A stretch of 64,000 nucleotides of DNA from Rhodovulum imhoffii (GTDB taxonomy: Bacteria > Pseudomonadota > Alphaproteobacteria > Rhodobacterales > Rhodobacteraceae): positions 1-64,000 of the forward strand of contig NZ_QAAA01000013.1 in assembly GCF_003046545.1 (NCBI RefSeq), in the 5' to 3' direction. The position numbers and the translations under genes are program-made. The notes beneath the pieces were generated by a model. The model made no database searches, was not told the DNA's origin, and saw only the letters and a list, made by a program, of their open reading frames with translations. Positions 8,801 through 17,230 of the stretch are shown here, one piece after another (the first letter of the stretch is position 1; each line of letters begins with the position of its first letter).

Positions 8801-9271
8801 GCCTATAAGGATGAATACGAGGTCGCGCGCCTGCACCTGCGCACCGAGGCCCTTGCGCGGGAGGCGTTCGATGGCGACATCCGCCTGACTTACCATCTTG
8901 CGCCGCCGTTTCTGGACCGTCCCGGTGCGGGGCAGCGCCCGGCCAAGCGCCGCTATGGCTCCCGGATGCGCCAGATGTTTCGCGTCCTGGCGGCCATGCG
9001 CCGCCTGCGAGGTACGCTGCTGGATCCGTTCCGATGGCAGGAGGAGCGCCGCACCGAACGGGCCCTGATCGCCCGGTACGAAGCCGATATGGAGGACGCC
9101 CTGCATGCCGGGAACAGGGACGCCGCCGTGGCGCTGGCGGAGCTGCCGTTGCAGATCCGTGGTTTTGGCCCGGTCAAGCGCGCCAACCTCGACAAGGCGG
9201 AGGACCGGCGCAAGGTGCTTTTGGCCGCGCTGCACGCGCCCGCGCGGGGGGCGCCGGTGGCGGCGGAGTGA
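5879..9271 (+). CDS. Indolepyruvate ferredoxin oxidoreductase, fused alpha-beta form
   Basis: A 1130-residue fusion of the thiamine-diphosphate alpha subunit and the gamma/beta part of 2-oxoacid:ferredoxin oxidoreductases. It converts aryl pyruvates (from aromatic amino acids) plus CoA to acyl-CoA with ferredoxin reduction in the cytoplasm. Visible are the N-terminal VTGYRGSPLGAVD, the central CAGCPHNTSTRLPEG motif, TPP-binding GDGTYNHSG and the Cys-rich CEGCGDCGVQSNC region, followed by the GVGGTGAVTIG nucleotide-like domain. The ATG at 5879 has GGGGAGGA upstream. It is read from its own promoter, divergent to a LysR gene. Confidence 0.93.
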   Translation: MVNHDIRLGDRYDLSRSPVLLNGTQALVRLMLMQAARDKAAGLHTAGYVTGYRGSPLGAVDLQMARARSELGAANILFQPGLNEDLAATALWGTQQAGLRGEGRYDGVFGLWYGKGPGVDRSGDVMRHANMAGTAPLGGVLMAMGDDHTGESSTVCHQSDWALVDAYMPVLSPAGVQEILDFGLYGFALSRFAGIWAGLKMMKDTVEVTSVVDGRPDRMQIVTPDFDMPQGGLNIRINDHWVPQEARMIDYKRFAAEAFAHANRIDRRVWGKPGAKIGFVAAGKNWLDLVHALNLLGIDETAALRLGLTTYKVGQAWPLDMTGFSEWSEGLELIVVVEEKRKLIEVQAKEAIFHNRHGRRIYGWENDRGEELFPTRYALDPVMIAEKLGSILIEEGRGTEGVRAALARLEDARRADNAKEIAARLPYFCAGCPHNTSTRLPEGSRAYAGIGCHIMALWMDRETSGFTHMGAEGANWIGEAPFSTRNHVFQNLGDGTYNHSGILAIRAAVAAGTTITYKILYNDAVAMTGGQPNEGGLAPRRIVDELLAMGVGKVAVVYDEKEDVDTGAFPPGVNCYPRADLMQVQEDMRDTAGVTAIVYIQTCAAEKRRRRKRGTFPDPDTRIFINADICEGCGDCGVQSNCVAIVPRETPLGRKRAIDQSACNKDFSCLQGFCPSFVTVAGATPRKAASAEVDPGELPAPALPAIDGTHNVVITGVGGTGAVTIGAILAMAAHIDGKGAGMMEMAGLAQKGGAVHIHCRIAERPEDISAIRVATGEADAVVGGDLVVSAGAKTLGLMTTGRTAGVVNNHDIVTGAFTRDPEFRVPSERLEMALQARLKDRLHLFDATELARCAMGDTIFANMIVTGAAWQRGLLPLSHGAMVRAIELNGAGVAQNLKAFELGRWAVVHPEEATALITPAVRPAPTLEAVMAARAAHLRAYQSARLARRYIRLVERAEDPRLKEAIAKGYHKLLAYKDEYEVARLHLRTEALAREAFDGDIRLTYHLAPPFLDRPGAGQRPAKRRYGSRMRQMFRVLAAMRRLRGTLLDPFRWQEERRTERALIARYEADMEDALHAGNRDAAVALAELPLQIRGFGPVKRANLDKAEDRRKVLLAALHAPARGAPVAAE

Positions 9272-9342
9272 AACTCTTTCCTGCGGAGGCGTTTTGGTGT
9301 AGCCCGCACGCAGGCGCGGCATGGCAGCGCCTTGTTGGGGTA

Positions 9343-10221
9343 ATGCCAATGCAGCGCCAGATCGCGCGCGACATCAGCTATGCCAGTTCGGCCCGGACAA
9401 GGGGGGGGCGGGTGCTGATACGTGTTGTCGAGAACGCCAGCGGCCGGTTGCGGCTGATCCGGCGGGCGCGGGGCTATGAGCGGGAGGTCGCTTCCGGGCG
9501 GGATTTCTGGGACGTGATGGTCGCCCGCTACGGTTTGAGCCTGGAGATCACGCGCGGCAGCCTGGCGAATATCCCGCCGGACGGGCCGCTGGTCCTGGTT
9601 GCGAACCATCCCTATGGAATTCTGGACGGCCTGATGTTGGGCTACATTCTGTCGCGGACGCGGCGGGATTTCCGCATTCTGGCCAACTCCGTTTTCCGCA
9701 AGGCCGAGGATCTGAACCGGATCGTTCTGCCCATCAGTTTCGACGAAACCCGCGAGGCGCAGGCGCTGAATATCGAAACCCGGCGTGCGGCACTGTCCTT
9801 TCTGGGGCAGGGGGGGGCGATCGGTGTATTTCCGGGCGGCACGGTGTCCACCGCGCTGCGGCCTTTTTCCTGTCCGATGGATCCGGGCTGGCGCAGCTTT
9901 ACCGCACGGATGATCGCGAAATCGGATGCCGCGGTGGTGCCCGTTTATTTCGAAGGCCACAATTCGCGTCTGTTTCAACTGGCCAGCCACCTGCACGCAA
10001 CCTTGCGGCTTGCGCTTTTGATCAATGAATTTCGCACCCGTGTGGATGAACCCGTGCGCGTGGCCATTGGAGAACCGATCGCTCCGGAGTGCCTGCGACC
10101 CCATGCGGGCGATGCACGCAGGATGATGGATTTCCTGCGCAAAGCAACCTATGAGTTGTCGCCAGAGCCGGTGAAATCCTTCGATTACGGCTTCGAGTTT
10201 GACCAAAGGCACGGGGCATAG
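9343..10221 (+). CDS. Lysophospholipid acyltransferase family protein
   Basis: A 292-residue cytoplasmic-membrane-associated acyltransferase of the PlsC/hemolysin-like type. The active-site block is VANHPYGILDG, a His-x5-Asp form rather than the usual His-x4-Asp, followed by the substrate loop VFPGGTVST in place of FPEGT. These proteins transfer acyl chains to lyso-lipids or ornithine lipid precursors. The start at 9343 (MPMQRQ) is the first plausible Met; 9349 is an alternative. It stands between the oxidoreductase and murI, with murI beginning 3 bases after its stop, so the last two are probably one operon. The substrate is unknown. Confidence 0.78.
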   Translation: MPMQRQIARDISYASSARTRGGRVLIRVVENASGRLRLIRRARGYEREVASGRDFWDVMVARYGLSLEITRGSLANIPPDGPLVLVANHPYGILDGLMLGYILSRTRRDFRILANSVFRKAEDLNRIVLPISFDETREAQALNIETRRAALSFLGQGGAIGVFPGGTVSTALRPFSCPMDPGWRSFTARMIAKSDAAVVPVYFEGHNSRLFQLASHLHATLRLALLINEFRTRVDEPVRVAIGEPIAPECLRPHAGDARRMMDFLRKATYELSPEPVKSFDYGFEFDQRHGA

Positions 10222-10224
10222 CGA

Positions 10225-11037
10225 ATGGCTGTCGGCATTTTCGATTCGGGTTTGGGTGGGTTGACGGTTCTGGATGCGGTGACGCGTCGGCTGCCCGACG
10301 TTCCGTTCGTGTATCTGGGGGATAACGCCCACGCGCCTTACGGGACGCGCAGCGCGGACGATGTGTATGATCTGACCACGCGCGGGGTATCGCGTTTGTT
10401 TGAGGAAGGGTGTGATCTTGTCATCCTGGCCTGCAATACCGCCAGTGCCGCCGCCCTGCGCCGCATGCAGGAGGGCTGGCTGCCCCAGGGCAAGCGCGCG
10501 CTTGGGGTTTTCGTGCCGCTGATCGAGGCCCTGACCGAAAGGCAATGGGGCGACAACTCCCCCCCGCGGGAGGTTGCGGTCAAGCATGTCGCGCTGTTTG
10601 CCACCCCGGCGACTGTGGCCAGCCGGGCGTTTCAGCGGGAGCTGGCTTTCCGTGCGATCGGGGTGGATGTGGAGGCGCAGCCCTGCGGGGGCGTGGTGGA
10701 TGCCATCGAGGACGGCGACGAGGCCCTGGCCGAGGCCCTTGTGCGCAGCCATGTCGAGGCGCTGAAGCGACGGATGCCGCACCCGGAGGCCGCCATCCTG
10801 GGCTGTACGCACTACCCGCTGATGGAGGCGTCCTTTCAGGACGCGCTTGGCCCGCAGGTAAAGGTGTACTCACAGGCCAACCTCGTGGCCGAAAGCCTGG
10901 CGGACTATTTGCAACGCCACCCGGATATGCTGGGGGCGGGGACCCGTGGCACCTTTCTGACCACGGGCGACCCGGCCGCCGTGACCGGCAAGGCGACACA
11001 ATTCCTGCGCCGCCGTATTGATTTTAGCGCCGCCTGA
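10225..11037 (+). CDS. murI: Glutamate racemase
   Basis: A 270-residue enzyme that makes D-glutamate for peptidoglycan. The start [16 protein letters not shown] carries the glycine-rich substrate loop with the catalytic Asp/Ser region; the two catalytic cysteines are in ACNTAS (near residue 72) and GCTHYPL (near residue 192). Length and order of motifs are typical. It follows the acyltransferase gene by 3 bases and precedes argC by 55 bases. Confidence 0.96.
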   Translation: MAVGIFDSGLGGLTVLDAVTRRLPDVPFVYLGDNAHAPYGTRSADDVYDLTTRGVSRLFEEGCDLVILACNTASAAALRRMQEGWLPQGKRALGVFVPLIEALTERQWGDNSPPREVAVKHVALFATPATVASRAFQRELAFRAIGVDVEAQPCGGVVDAIEDGDEALAEALVRSHVEALKRRMPHPEAAILGCTHYPLMEASFQDALGPQVKVYSQANLVAESLADYLQRHPDMLGAGTRGTFLTTGDPAAVTGKATQFLRRRIDFSAA

Positions 11038-11092
11038 TTGCGGTGCGTGTGCCCTGTGCCTAAATACCGATGCAAGACGGAAAGACAGGTCT

Positions 11093-12121
11093 ATGAGTCA
11101 TAAAATCGCAATCCTGGGGGCTTCGGGGTATACGGGGGCGGAGCTTGTCCGCATCATCGCAACCCATCCGGGGATGGACATCGTGGCCCTTTCGGGGGAC
11201 CGCAAGGCGGGCCAGCCGATGGAAAGCGTGTTCCCGCATTTGCGCCATCTCGATTTGCCCGATCTGGTGAGAATCGAGGAGATCGATTTTTCCGGAGTGG
11301 ATCTTGCCTTTTGCGCTTTGCCGCATGCGACGTCACAAGCTGTCATCAAGGGGTTGCCCGGCGATCTCAGGGTCGTGGACCTGTCCGCCGATTTCCGTTT
11401 GCGCGACCCTGCGGCCTATGAAAGGTGGTATGGCAAACCCCATGGCGCCCCGGAGCTTCAGGAAGAGGCCGTGTACGGCCTGACCGAGTTTTACCGCGAC
11501 GACATTCGCGCCGCGCGGCTGGTGGCGGGAACTGGGTGCAACGCCGCCGCGGGGCAGTTTGCCCTGCGCCCGCTGATTTCTGCGGGGGCGGTCGACCTTG
11601 ACGATATCATCATCGACCTGAAAGCCGGGGTTTCGGGGGCCGGGCGGGCGCTGAAGGAAAATTTGCTCCACGCGGAGTTGTCCGAGGGGTTTCACGCTTA
11701 TGCCGTGGGGAGCACCCACCGGCATCTGGGCGAGTTCGACCAGGAATTCAGTGCCCTCGCCGGGCGTCCCGTCCAGGTGCAGTTCACGCCCCATCTGATC
11801 CCGGCGAACCGGGGTATTCTGGCGACGGTTTGGGTCAAGGGCGATCCTCAGGTCATTCATGCCACCCTGGCCGGGGCGTATGCGGCGGAGCCTTTCCTGC
11901 ATGTGCTGCCGATGGGGCAAGCCCCCTCTACCCGCCATGTGCGCGGGTCGAACTTTGCTCATATCGGCGTGGTGGGGGACCGCCGCCCGGGCCGGGCGAT
12001 GGTGATCGTGGCGATCGACAACCTGACCAAGGGGTCCTCCGGCCAGGCCGTCCAGAACGCCAACCTGATGCTGGGGCTGAAGGAGACCGAGGGGCTGATG
12101 CTGGCCCCCTGCTTCCCGTAA
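11093..12121 (+). CDS. argC: N-acetyl-gamma-glutamyl-phosphate reductase
   Basis: A 342-residue type 1 ArgC. It reduces N-acetylglutamyl phosphate to the semialdehyde with NADPH in arginine synthesis. The N-terminal Rossmann motif is [15 protein letters not shown], and the catalytic cysteine sits in [11 protein letters not shown] near residue 147. [14 protein letters not shown] and [13 protein letters not shown] are typical later segments. ATG at 11093 follows a purine-rich stretch. The next gene, ccmE, begins 12 bases after the stop, so argC and ccmE are likely co-transcribed. Confidence 0.96.
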   Translation: MSHKIAILGASGYTGAELVRIIATHPGMDIVALSGDRKAGQPMESVFPHLRHLDLPDLVRIEEIDFSGVDLAFCALPHATSQAVIKGLPGDLRVVDLSADFRLRDPAAYERWYGKPHGAPELQEEAVYGLTEFYRDDIRAARLVAGTGCNAAAGQFALRPLISAGAVDLDDIIIDLKAGVSGAGRALKENLLHAELSEGFHAYAVGSTHRHLGEFDQEFSALAGRPVQVQFTPHLIPANRGILATVWVKGDPQVIHATLAGAYAAEPFLHVLPMGQAPSTRHVRGSNFAHIGVVGDRRPGRAMVIVAIDNLTKGSSGQAVQNANLMLGLKETEGLMLAPCFP

Positions 12122-12133
12122 GGAGGAGACAAC

Positions 12134-12592
12134 ATGCGCGGGCTGAAAAAGAAGCGTCGGATACAGGTCATCATCGTGGCGGCGGTTGCCCTTGCGGTTT
12201 CAACCGCGCTGATCGGGTACGCGATGCGCGACGGTATCAACTTTTTCCGCTCTCCCAGCCAGATCATGGCGGAACCGCCCGCACCAACGGAGACTTTCCG
12301 CATCGGCGGGCTGGTGGAGGAAGGCAGCCTCCGGCGCGGGCAGGGCAAGACCATCCGTTTCAACGTGACCGATGGCGGCGCAGCAGTGCCTGTGACCTAT
12401 ACCGGCGTGCTGCCCGACCTGTTTGCCGAGAACCAGGGAATGGTCGGGACCGGGAGGCTTGTCGAGGGGGTCTTCGAAGCGTCTGAAATTCTCGCCAAGC
12501 ACGATGAGAGCTACATGCCCAAGGAGGTTGTGGACGCCCTGAAGGAGCAGGGGGTCTACCGTCATACGGAGAACGCCGCGAACGATGGCTGA
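12134..12592 (+). CDS. ccmE: Cytochrome c maturation heme chaperone CcmE
   Basis: A 152-residue protein with one N-terminal membrane anchor (VIIVAAVALAVSTALIGY, residues 13-30) and a periplasmic OB-fold. The heme-binding His lies in LAKHDESYMPKE near residue 124; this His bonds heme covalently before delivery to apocytochromes by the CcmF/H lyase. GGLVEEGSLRRG and VTYTGVLPDLF are family segments. A strong terminator follows 31 bases after the stop. ccmF and ccmH lie beyond the inserted lysis genes. Confidence 0.96.
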   Translation: MRGLKKKRRIQVIIVAAVALAVSTALIGYAMRDGINFFRSPSQIMAEPPAPTETFRIGGLVEEGSLRRGQGKTIRFNVTDGGAAVPVTYTGVLPDLFAENQGMVGTGRLVEGVFEASEILAKHDESYMPKEVVDALKEQGVYRHTENAANDG

Positions 12593-12623
12593 GGGCCGCG
12601 TTAACCGCACTTGAACCACTCTG

Positions 12624-12650
12624 CCCCCGGTTGACGCAACCGGGGGTTTT
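12624..12650 (+). terminator. Intrinsic terminator that also contains the ribosome-binding G-run of the next gene
   Basis: CCCCCGGTT-GACGC-AACCGGGGG followed by TTTT is a 9-bp stem with a 5-base loop. It should stop transcription coming from ccmE. The following endolysin start codon is only two bases past the T-run, so the GGGGG that could act as Shine-Dalgarno is locked in the stem. Confidence 0.88.
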
Positions 12651-12652
12651 CC

Positions 12653-13264
12653 ATGCGGACAGTTCAGGACTTGGCTGAAGAAATCGTTGCCCGTGAGGGC
12701 GGCTATGTGAATGACCCGGATGATCCGGGCGGGGCTACGAAATACGGGATAACAGGACAAACGCTACGGCGCCTGGGCCTGGATCTGACCGGCGACGGGC
12801 GGGTGGATGACCGCGATGTGCGCCGCCTGACCCGGCGGCAGGCCGTGGATATCATGGTGGAGCATTATTTTCGCCGCCCGCGGCTGGATGCTTTGCCGGA
12901 ACTTCTCCAACCCGGCGTTTTCGATATGTACGTGAATGCGGGTGCCAACGCGGTCCGGGTGCTGCAGCGGCTGCTTAACGACATGGGGCAGCGTGTGGCG
13001 GTGGATGGTGTTGTCGGGCCCGAAACAGCGGCTGCCGCCAAGGCCGCGGCCACCGCGGCACCGGGGGTGATTGCGGATGCCTACGGCATTGCCCGGCGTA
13101 ATTATTATTATCGTCTGGCCGATTCCCGCCCTGCCAGCCGCAAATACGCCCTCCGCCGCGATGGCGGCAAAGGCGGCTGGATTTTGCGTGCGGAGGAGTT
13201 CATCTCTCCCCGTTACCGCCTGACGGAAGCAGAACACACGGCGAGGGTCGCGGCATGGGGATGA
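12653..13264 (+). CDS. GTA-type endolysin, glycoside hydrolase 108 family
   Basis: A 203-residue muramidase-like protein. The N-terminal EGGYVNDPDDPGGATKYGIT block contains the catalytic Glu and substrate loop of GH108, and the C-terminal half matches the peptidoglycan-binding domain that follows GH108 (VDGVVGPETAAAAKA). There is no signal peptide, so release needs a holin, which is the next gene (10-base overlap). In Rhodobacter capsulatus a GH108 endolysin with a three-TM holin, encoded away from the main GTA cluster, frees gene transfer agent particles; this pair has the same composition. The start lies directly behind a terminator hairpin. Confidence 0.85.
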   Translation: MRTVQDLAEEIVAREGGYVNDPDDPGGATKYGITGQTLRRLGLDLTGDGRVDDRDVRRLTRRQAVDIMVEHYFRRPRLDALPELLQPGVFDMYVNAGANAVRVLQRLLNDMGQRVAVDGVVGPETAAAAKAAATAAPGVIADAYGIARRNYYYRLADSRPASRKYALRRDGGKGGWILRAEEFISPRYRLTEAEHTARVAAWG

Positions 13265-13734
13265 TTGCCACTCTGGCGGAACTGATGTTTGGGTCCGGTC
13301 GTAACGTGGTGCGCGAGACGGTGGAGGCGTTCCGTGCCAGCGCCGAAGGCGCCGATGACCGGGAGGCGCGGATGCAACAGGCCGCGCTGGAGCAGTTCGC
13401 CGCCGAGTTCGCGCAGCCCCGACCAAGCCGGTTCGACCGGGTGGTGGATGGGCTCAACCGCCTGCCGCGTCCGGCTTTGGCGCTGGGGACGGTGGGGTTG
13501 TTCATCGCGGCGATGGTGGATCCGGACTGGTTCGGATCGCGCATGCGGGGGCTTGCGGAGGTGCCTGAGCCTCTTTGGTGGCTTCTGGGGGCGATTATCT
13601 CGTTCTATTTCGGGGCGCGCCACCAGGCCAAGGGGCAGGAGTTTCAGCGTGCCATCGCCCGGACTTTCGTCCGCGCACAGCCAGTGCAAAGCGGTCCCAA
13701 TCCGGCATTGCGCGATTGGCGGGGGGGACAATGA
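13255..13734 (+). CDS. Holin of the GTA three-TM type
   Basis: A 159-residue protein. A charged N-terminal half (residues 10-75) precedes two clear membrane helices, LALGTVGLFIAAMV (near 80-95) and PLWWLLGAIISFYFGA (near 108-122); the family is described with three membrane segments. The C-terminus is polar. It overlaps the endolysin gene by 10 bases, the usual arrangement of a lysis cassette, and would make membrane holes through which the endolysin reaches the wall. The pairing with GH108 supports a role in gene-transfer-agent release over a random prophage remnant: no other phage genes are near. Confidence 0.82.
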   Translation: MGMIATLAELMFGSGRNVVRETVEAFRASAEGADDREARMQQAALEQFAAEFAQPRPSRFDRVVDGLNRLPRPALALGTVGLFIAAMVDPDWFGSRMRGLAEVPEPLWWLLGAIISFYFGARHQAKGQEFQRAIARTFVRAQPVQSGPNPALRDWRGGQ

Positions 13735-13853
13735 CGGGGGCGGCCCCGGCCTTTGCGGCGGGTCTGTCGGTTTCGGCGTGGTGTCTGTTTCAGGGCCGGC
13801 GTGCGGAGGCGATGTCGGTGGCGATCCTGACCGGGGGCGCGATGCTGACCTGA
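13731..13853 (+). CDS. Small hydrophobic protein (40 aa) overlapping the holin
   Basis: An ATG overlapping the holin stop by four bases (ATGA) opens 40 codons: MTGAAPAFAAGLSVSAWCLF, then QGRRAEAMSVAILTGGAMLT. It has two short hydrophobic stretches split by GRRAE, fitting a small membrane peptide. The tight overlap suggests that it is translated with the holin as a third member of the lysis cassette. I know no family for it. It could also be non-coding sequence. Confidence 0.4.
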   Translation: MTGAAPAFAAGLSVSAWCLFQGRRAEAMSVAILTGGAMLT

Positions 13854-13936
13854 GATCACGCTATCGTCAGCGGGCGCGGGGTTTGGGCGCAGCCAAAACC
13901 GTTGGCGTGCCGGAGGCTTGCCGTTAAATATCGGGC

Positions 13937-15907
13937 ATGTTCATTGAGCTTGGCCACTTTGCCCTGACCCTCGCCTTCGCTGTCGCCCTCGTGCAGACGG
14001 TGATTCCCCTGATCGGTGCCCACAAGGGCTGGACCGGATGGATGGCGGTGGCCGAACCTGCGGCCATCGCCCAGTTCCTTTTGACGGCCTTCAGTTTCGC
14101 GGCGCTGACCTACGCCTTCGTGGTCTCGGACTTCTCGCTGCGATTGGTGGTGTTGAATTCGCATACGCTCAAGCCGATGCTTTACAAGGTGTCGGGCGTA
14201 TGGGGAAACCATGAGGGCTCAATGCTGTTGTGGGTGTTGATCCTGACGTTGTTCGGGGCCATGGCGGCGTGGTTCGGGGGCGGCTTGCCACCGTCACTGC
14301 GTGCGCGTGTCCTGGCAGTTCAGGCTTCAATCTCGGCAGCATTTTTCGCCTTCATCCTTTTCACCTCCAACCCTTTTCTGCGGCTGGAGGTCCCCCCGTT
14401 CGACGGGCAGGATCTCAACCCGCTGTTGCAGGATCCCGGCCTGGCGTTCCACCCGCCGTTTCTCTACCTCGGCTATGTCGGTCTTTCGATCTGCTTTTCC
14501 TTTGCCGTCGCTGCGCTGATCGAAGGGCGCGTCGATGCCGCGTGGGGTCGCTGGGTGCGACCGTGGACGCTGGCCGCCTGGATCTTTCTGACGGTCGGTA
14601 TCGCGCTGGGATCGTGGTGGGCCTATTACGAACTGGGCTGGGGAGGCTTCTGGTTCTGGGACCCGGTGGAAAACGCCAGCTTCATGCCGTGGCTGATTTC
14701 GGCGGCGTTGCTGCATTCGGCGATTGTGGTGGAAAAGCGCGAGGCGCTGAAAAGCTGGACCATTCTTCTGGCCATCATCGCCTTCGGTTTTTCGTTGATC
14801 GGGGCGTTCATCACCCGCTCGGGGGTGATTACTTCGGTGCACGCCTTCGCCTCGGACCCGGAGCGGGGGGTGTTCCTGCTCGTTATCACCGCGCTGTTCA
14901 TGGGGGGCGCGCTTACGCTTTATGCCGCGCGGGCGGGGATCATGCAGGCCAAGGGGGTCTTTGGCCTTGTCAGCCGTGAAAGTGCACTGCTTTTCAACAA
15001 TATCCTGCTGGCAGTTGCCGCCTTGGTGGTGTTTGTCGGAACGATCTGGCCGCTGGTGGCAGAGATGTTTTTCGACCGTAAGCTTTCGGTCGGGGCGCCG
15101 TTTTTCAACATGGCGTTCACGCCTTTCATGGTGGTGCTGGGGCTGCTTTTGCCCGTCGGTGCGGTGATGCCATGGAAACGGGCGCGGCTAGGACGGGGCC
15201 TGCGCCAGATGTTGCCGGCCGCTATTCTTGCCGTGGCCCTGGGGGCGTTGGCCTGGGCGATGCAAACCGGCCGCAGCGCCCTCGGTCCGGTCGGGGTGAT
15301 GTTGGGCGCATGGTTGGTTTCCGGGGCGCTGGCCGATTTGTGGTTGCGGTCCGGGCGTGGCGTGCTGGCCGAGCGATTGCGCCGCATGGGGCGCCTGCCA
15401 CGCGCTGACTGGGGCAAGGCTGTGGCCCATTCCGGTCTGGGGGTAACGATGCTGGGAATCGCGGGGCTGATGGCCTGGCAGCAGGAGGATATCCGCGTCA
15501 CGCAACCCGGCGAGAGATTCGAGATCGGCGATTATGGCATCGTTCTGGAGGGGGTCGAACGCGTCGAGGGCCCCAACTACATCTCAACCATGGGAACGAT
15601 GTCTGTCTGGCGGGCAGACCGCCAGGTCGCCACACTCTATCCGGAAAAGCGGGTTTATCCCGTGGCTGGGTCCACGACCACCGAAGCGGCGCTCGATAAC
15701 GGCGTGTTCCGGGATATTTACGTGGTGATCGGCGATCCGCAGCAGAATGGCGGCTGGGCGGTGCGCAGCTATGTCAAGCCGTTTGCCAACTGGATCTGGG
15801 CCGGTGCGATCATCATGGCGCTTGGCGGCGCGTTGAGCCTCTCCGACCGGCGTGTGCGTGTCGCGGCGGGTGCACGCAAATCCGCGCCACCGGTTCCTGC
15901 GGAGTAG
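13937..15907 (+). CDS. ccmF: Cytochrome c heme lyase subunit CcmF
   Basis: A 656-residue polytopic membrane protein. The tryptophan-rich WWD heme-handling signature is WGGFWFWDPVENASFMPW near residues 235-252, and conserved periplasmic His occur around it (e.g. NSHTLKP, FHPPFLYLGY). CcmF with CcmH attaches heme delivered by CcmE to CxxCH motifs on the periplasmic side. ccmH starts 4 bases after the stop. ccmE lies upstream across the lysis cassette, so the ccm genes are split here. Confidence 0.96.
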   Translation: MFIELGHFALTLAFAVALVQTVIPLIGAHKGWTGWMAVAEPAAIAQFLLTAFSFAALTYAFVVSDFSLRLVVLNSHTLKPMLYKVSGVWGNHEGSMLLWVLILTLFGAMAAWFGGGLPPSLRARVLAVQASISAAFFAFILFTSNPFLRLEVPPFDGQDLNPLLQDPGLAFHPPFLYLGYVGLSICFSFAVAALIEGRVDAAWGRWVRPWTLAAWIFLTVGIALGSWWAYYELGWGGFWFWDPVENASFMPWLISAALLHSAIVVEKREALKSWTILLAIIAFGFSLIGAFITRSGVITSVHAFASDPERGVFLLVITALFMGGALTLYAARAGIMQAKGVFGLVSRESALLFNNILLAVAALVVFVGTIWPLVAEMFFDRKLSVGAPFFNMAFTPFMVVLGLLLPVGAVMPWKRARLGRGLRQMLPAAILAVALGALAWAMQTGRSALGPVGVMLGAWLVSGALADLWLRSGRGVLAERLRRMGRLPRADWGKAVAHSGLGVTMLGIAGLMAWQQEDIRVTQPGERFEIGDYGIVLEGVERVEGPNYISTMGTMSVWRADRQVATLYPEKRVYPVAGSTTTEAALDNGVFRDIYVVIGDPQQNGGWAVRSYVKPFANWIWAGAIIMALGGALSLSDRRVRVAAGARKSAPPVPAE

Positions 15908-15911
15908 ACAC

Positions 15912-16361
15912 ATGTTCAAACGACTTCTTTTCGCTCTCCTTGTTTTTGCGGCCCCGGTTCAGGCTGTGCAACCCGATGAAATCCTGCCCGACCCGGTGCT
16001 GGAGGATCGCGCGCGGGAGCTTTCCAAGGGGTTGCGCTGTCTCGTGTGCCGCAATGAGAACATCGACGATTCCAACGCCGATCTTGCGCGGGATCTGCGC
16101 CTTTTGGTGCGCGAACGCCTCGTCGAAGGGGACAGCGATGCGGAAGTGATCGATTATGTGGTCGACCGCTATGGCGAATATGTGCTGTTGAAGCCTACGG
16201 CGACGGGGTCGAACCTGGTACTATATATTGCCGGGCCGGTCATGCTTCTTCTTGGGCTCGGTCTGGCGGGCGTCTATCTGCGGGGGCGCCGCCGGACGGT
16301 CGGGCTGCCGGATCTGAGCGCAGAGGAAGAGGCCCGCCTGAAGGAAATCATGGGGGAGTGA
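15912..16361 (+). CDS. ccmH: Cytochrome c maturation thioredoxin-like protein CcmH
   Basis: A 149-residue short CcmH. It has a signal peptide (MFKRLLFALLVFAAPVQA), the redox pair in LRCLVCRNENI near residue 42 (the LRCxxC motif that reduces or binds apocytochrome cysteines), and a membrane anchor near residues 103-121 (LYIAGPVMLLLGLGLAGVYL). No CcmI-like TPR domain is fused to it and none follows. It ends 68 bases before an unrelated enoyl-CoA hydratase gene. Confidence 0.95.
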   Translation: MFKRLLFALLVFAAPVQAVQPDEILPDPVLEDRARELSKGLRCLVCRNENIDDSNADLARDLRLLVRERLVEGDSDAEVIDYVVDRYGEYVLLKPTATGSNLVLYIAGPVMLLLGLGLAGVYLRGRRRTVGLPDLSAEEEARLKEIMGE

Positions 16362-16429
16362 CCCCGCGTTCCCCTTTGCGCCGCTTTGCCGCCCGCTAAA
16401 CTGGCTCCAAAGCTTGGAGGGAGAGGCCG

Positions 16430-17206
16430 ATGGTGTATCAGGCGATCACTTATGACGTTGATCTGGGGGTCGCGGTTCTGACGCTGGACCGCCCCGATGT
16501 GATGAATGCGCTCAATACCCAGATGCGAGCAGAGATCACGGATGCGGCTCGCCGTGCCGCTCGGGATGCCCGCGTTCTGGTATTGACGGGTGCCGGGCGG
16601 GCATTCTGTTCTGGGCAGGATCTGACCGATGGCGGGAATGTTGCGGATATAGACCTGGAGGCCACTCTGCGCGATGAGTATGAGCCCATGCTCAATGCCA
16701 TCTACAATAGTCCGATTCCGACGATTGCCGCAGTAAACGGTGCGGCGGCGGGGGCGGGTGCGAATCTTGCGCTGGCCGCCGATGTGGTGATCGCTTCGGA
16801 AACAGCGGTGTTCTTGCAGGCCTTTTCCCGGATCGGCCTGATCCCCGATGCAGGCGGAACCTACTGGCTGCCCCGGCAGGTTGGCTTTGCCCGTGCAATG
16901 GGTACCACACTGTTCGCCGAACCTGTCAGCGCCGCACAGGCGGCTTCTTGGGGGATGATCTGGGAGGCCATTCCCGAGAAGTCTTTTCCCGATCACTGGC
17001 GCGCTCGTGCCGCACACCTCGCGCAGGGACCGACGGAAACCTACCGCCATCTCAAACACGCGATTCGCGAAAGCTACGCGAACGACCTGCCCGAGCAACT
17101 GGCGCTTGAGGCCGACCTTCAGGGCCAATGCGGCCGGACCCGCGATTTCCGTGAGGGTGTGATGGCCTTCCTGGAAAAGCGCAAACCTGCCTTTGAAGGG
17201 CGCTGA
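16430..17206 (+). CDS. Enoyl-CoA hydratase/isomerase family protein (PaaG-like)
   Basis: A 258-residue crotonase-fold enzyme. The oxyanion-hole segments are GAGRAFCSGQDL and AAVNGAAAGAGANLALAAD; ARIGL-type loop reads FSRIGLIPDAGGTYWLPR. The FCSGQDL block and an Asp in LIPDAGG resemble PaaG (ring-1,2-epoxyphenylacetyl-CoA isomerase) more than short-chain hydratases with a Glu pair. Cytoplasmic; it may act in phenylacetate or fatty-acid degradation, but no paa neighbours are present, so the pathway is open. Confidence 0.8.
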   Translation: MVYQAITYDVDLGVAVLTLDRPDVMNALNTQMRAEITDAARRAARDARVLVLTGAGRAFCSGQDLTDGGNVADIDLEATLRDEYEPMLNAIYNSPIPTIAAVNGAAAGAGANLALAADVVIASETAVFLQAFSRIGLIPDAGGTYWLPRQVGFARAMGTTLFAEPVSAAQAASWGMIWEAIPEKSFPDHWRARAAHLAQGPTETYRHLKHAIRESYANDLPEQLALEADLQGQCGRTRDFREGVMAFLEKRKPAFEGR

Positions 17207-17230
17207 ACGGCTTTGCTTTGGTCGAAATAT

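Noticed and set aside
6173-9349. Antisense open frame of about 1058 codons opposite the oxidoreductase
   Set aside because: High-GC codon bias opens long frames on the opposite strand. The plus frame carries all the family motifs.
13731-13927. Prophage remnant
   Set aside because: Besides endolysin, holin and the small frame there are no phage genes, integrase or att-like repeats. The GTA lysis pair explains the content better.
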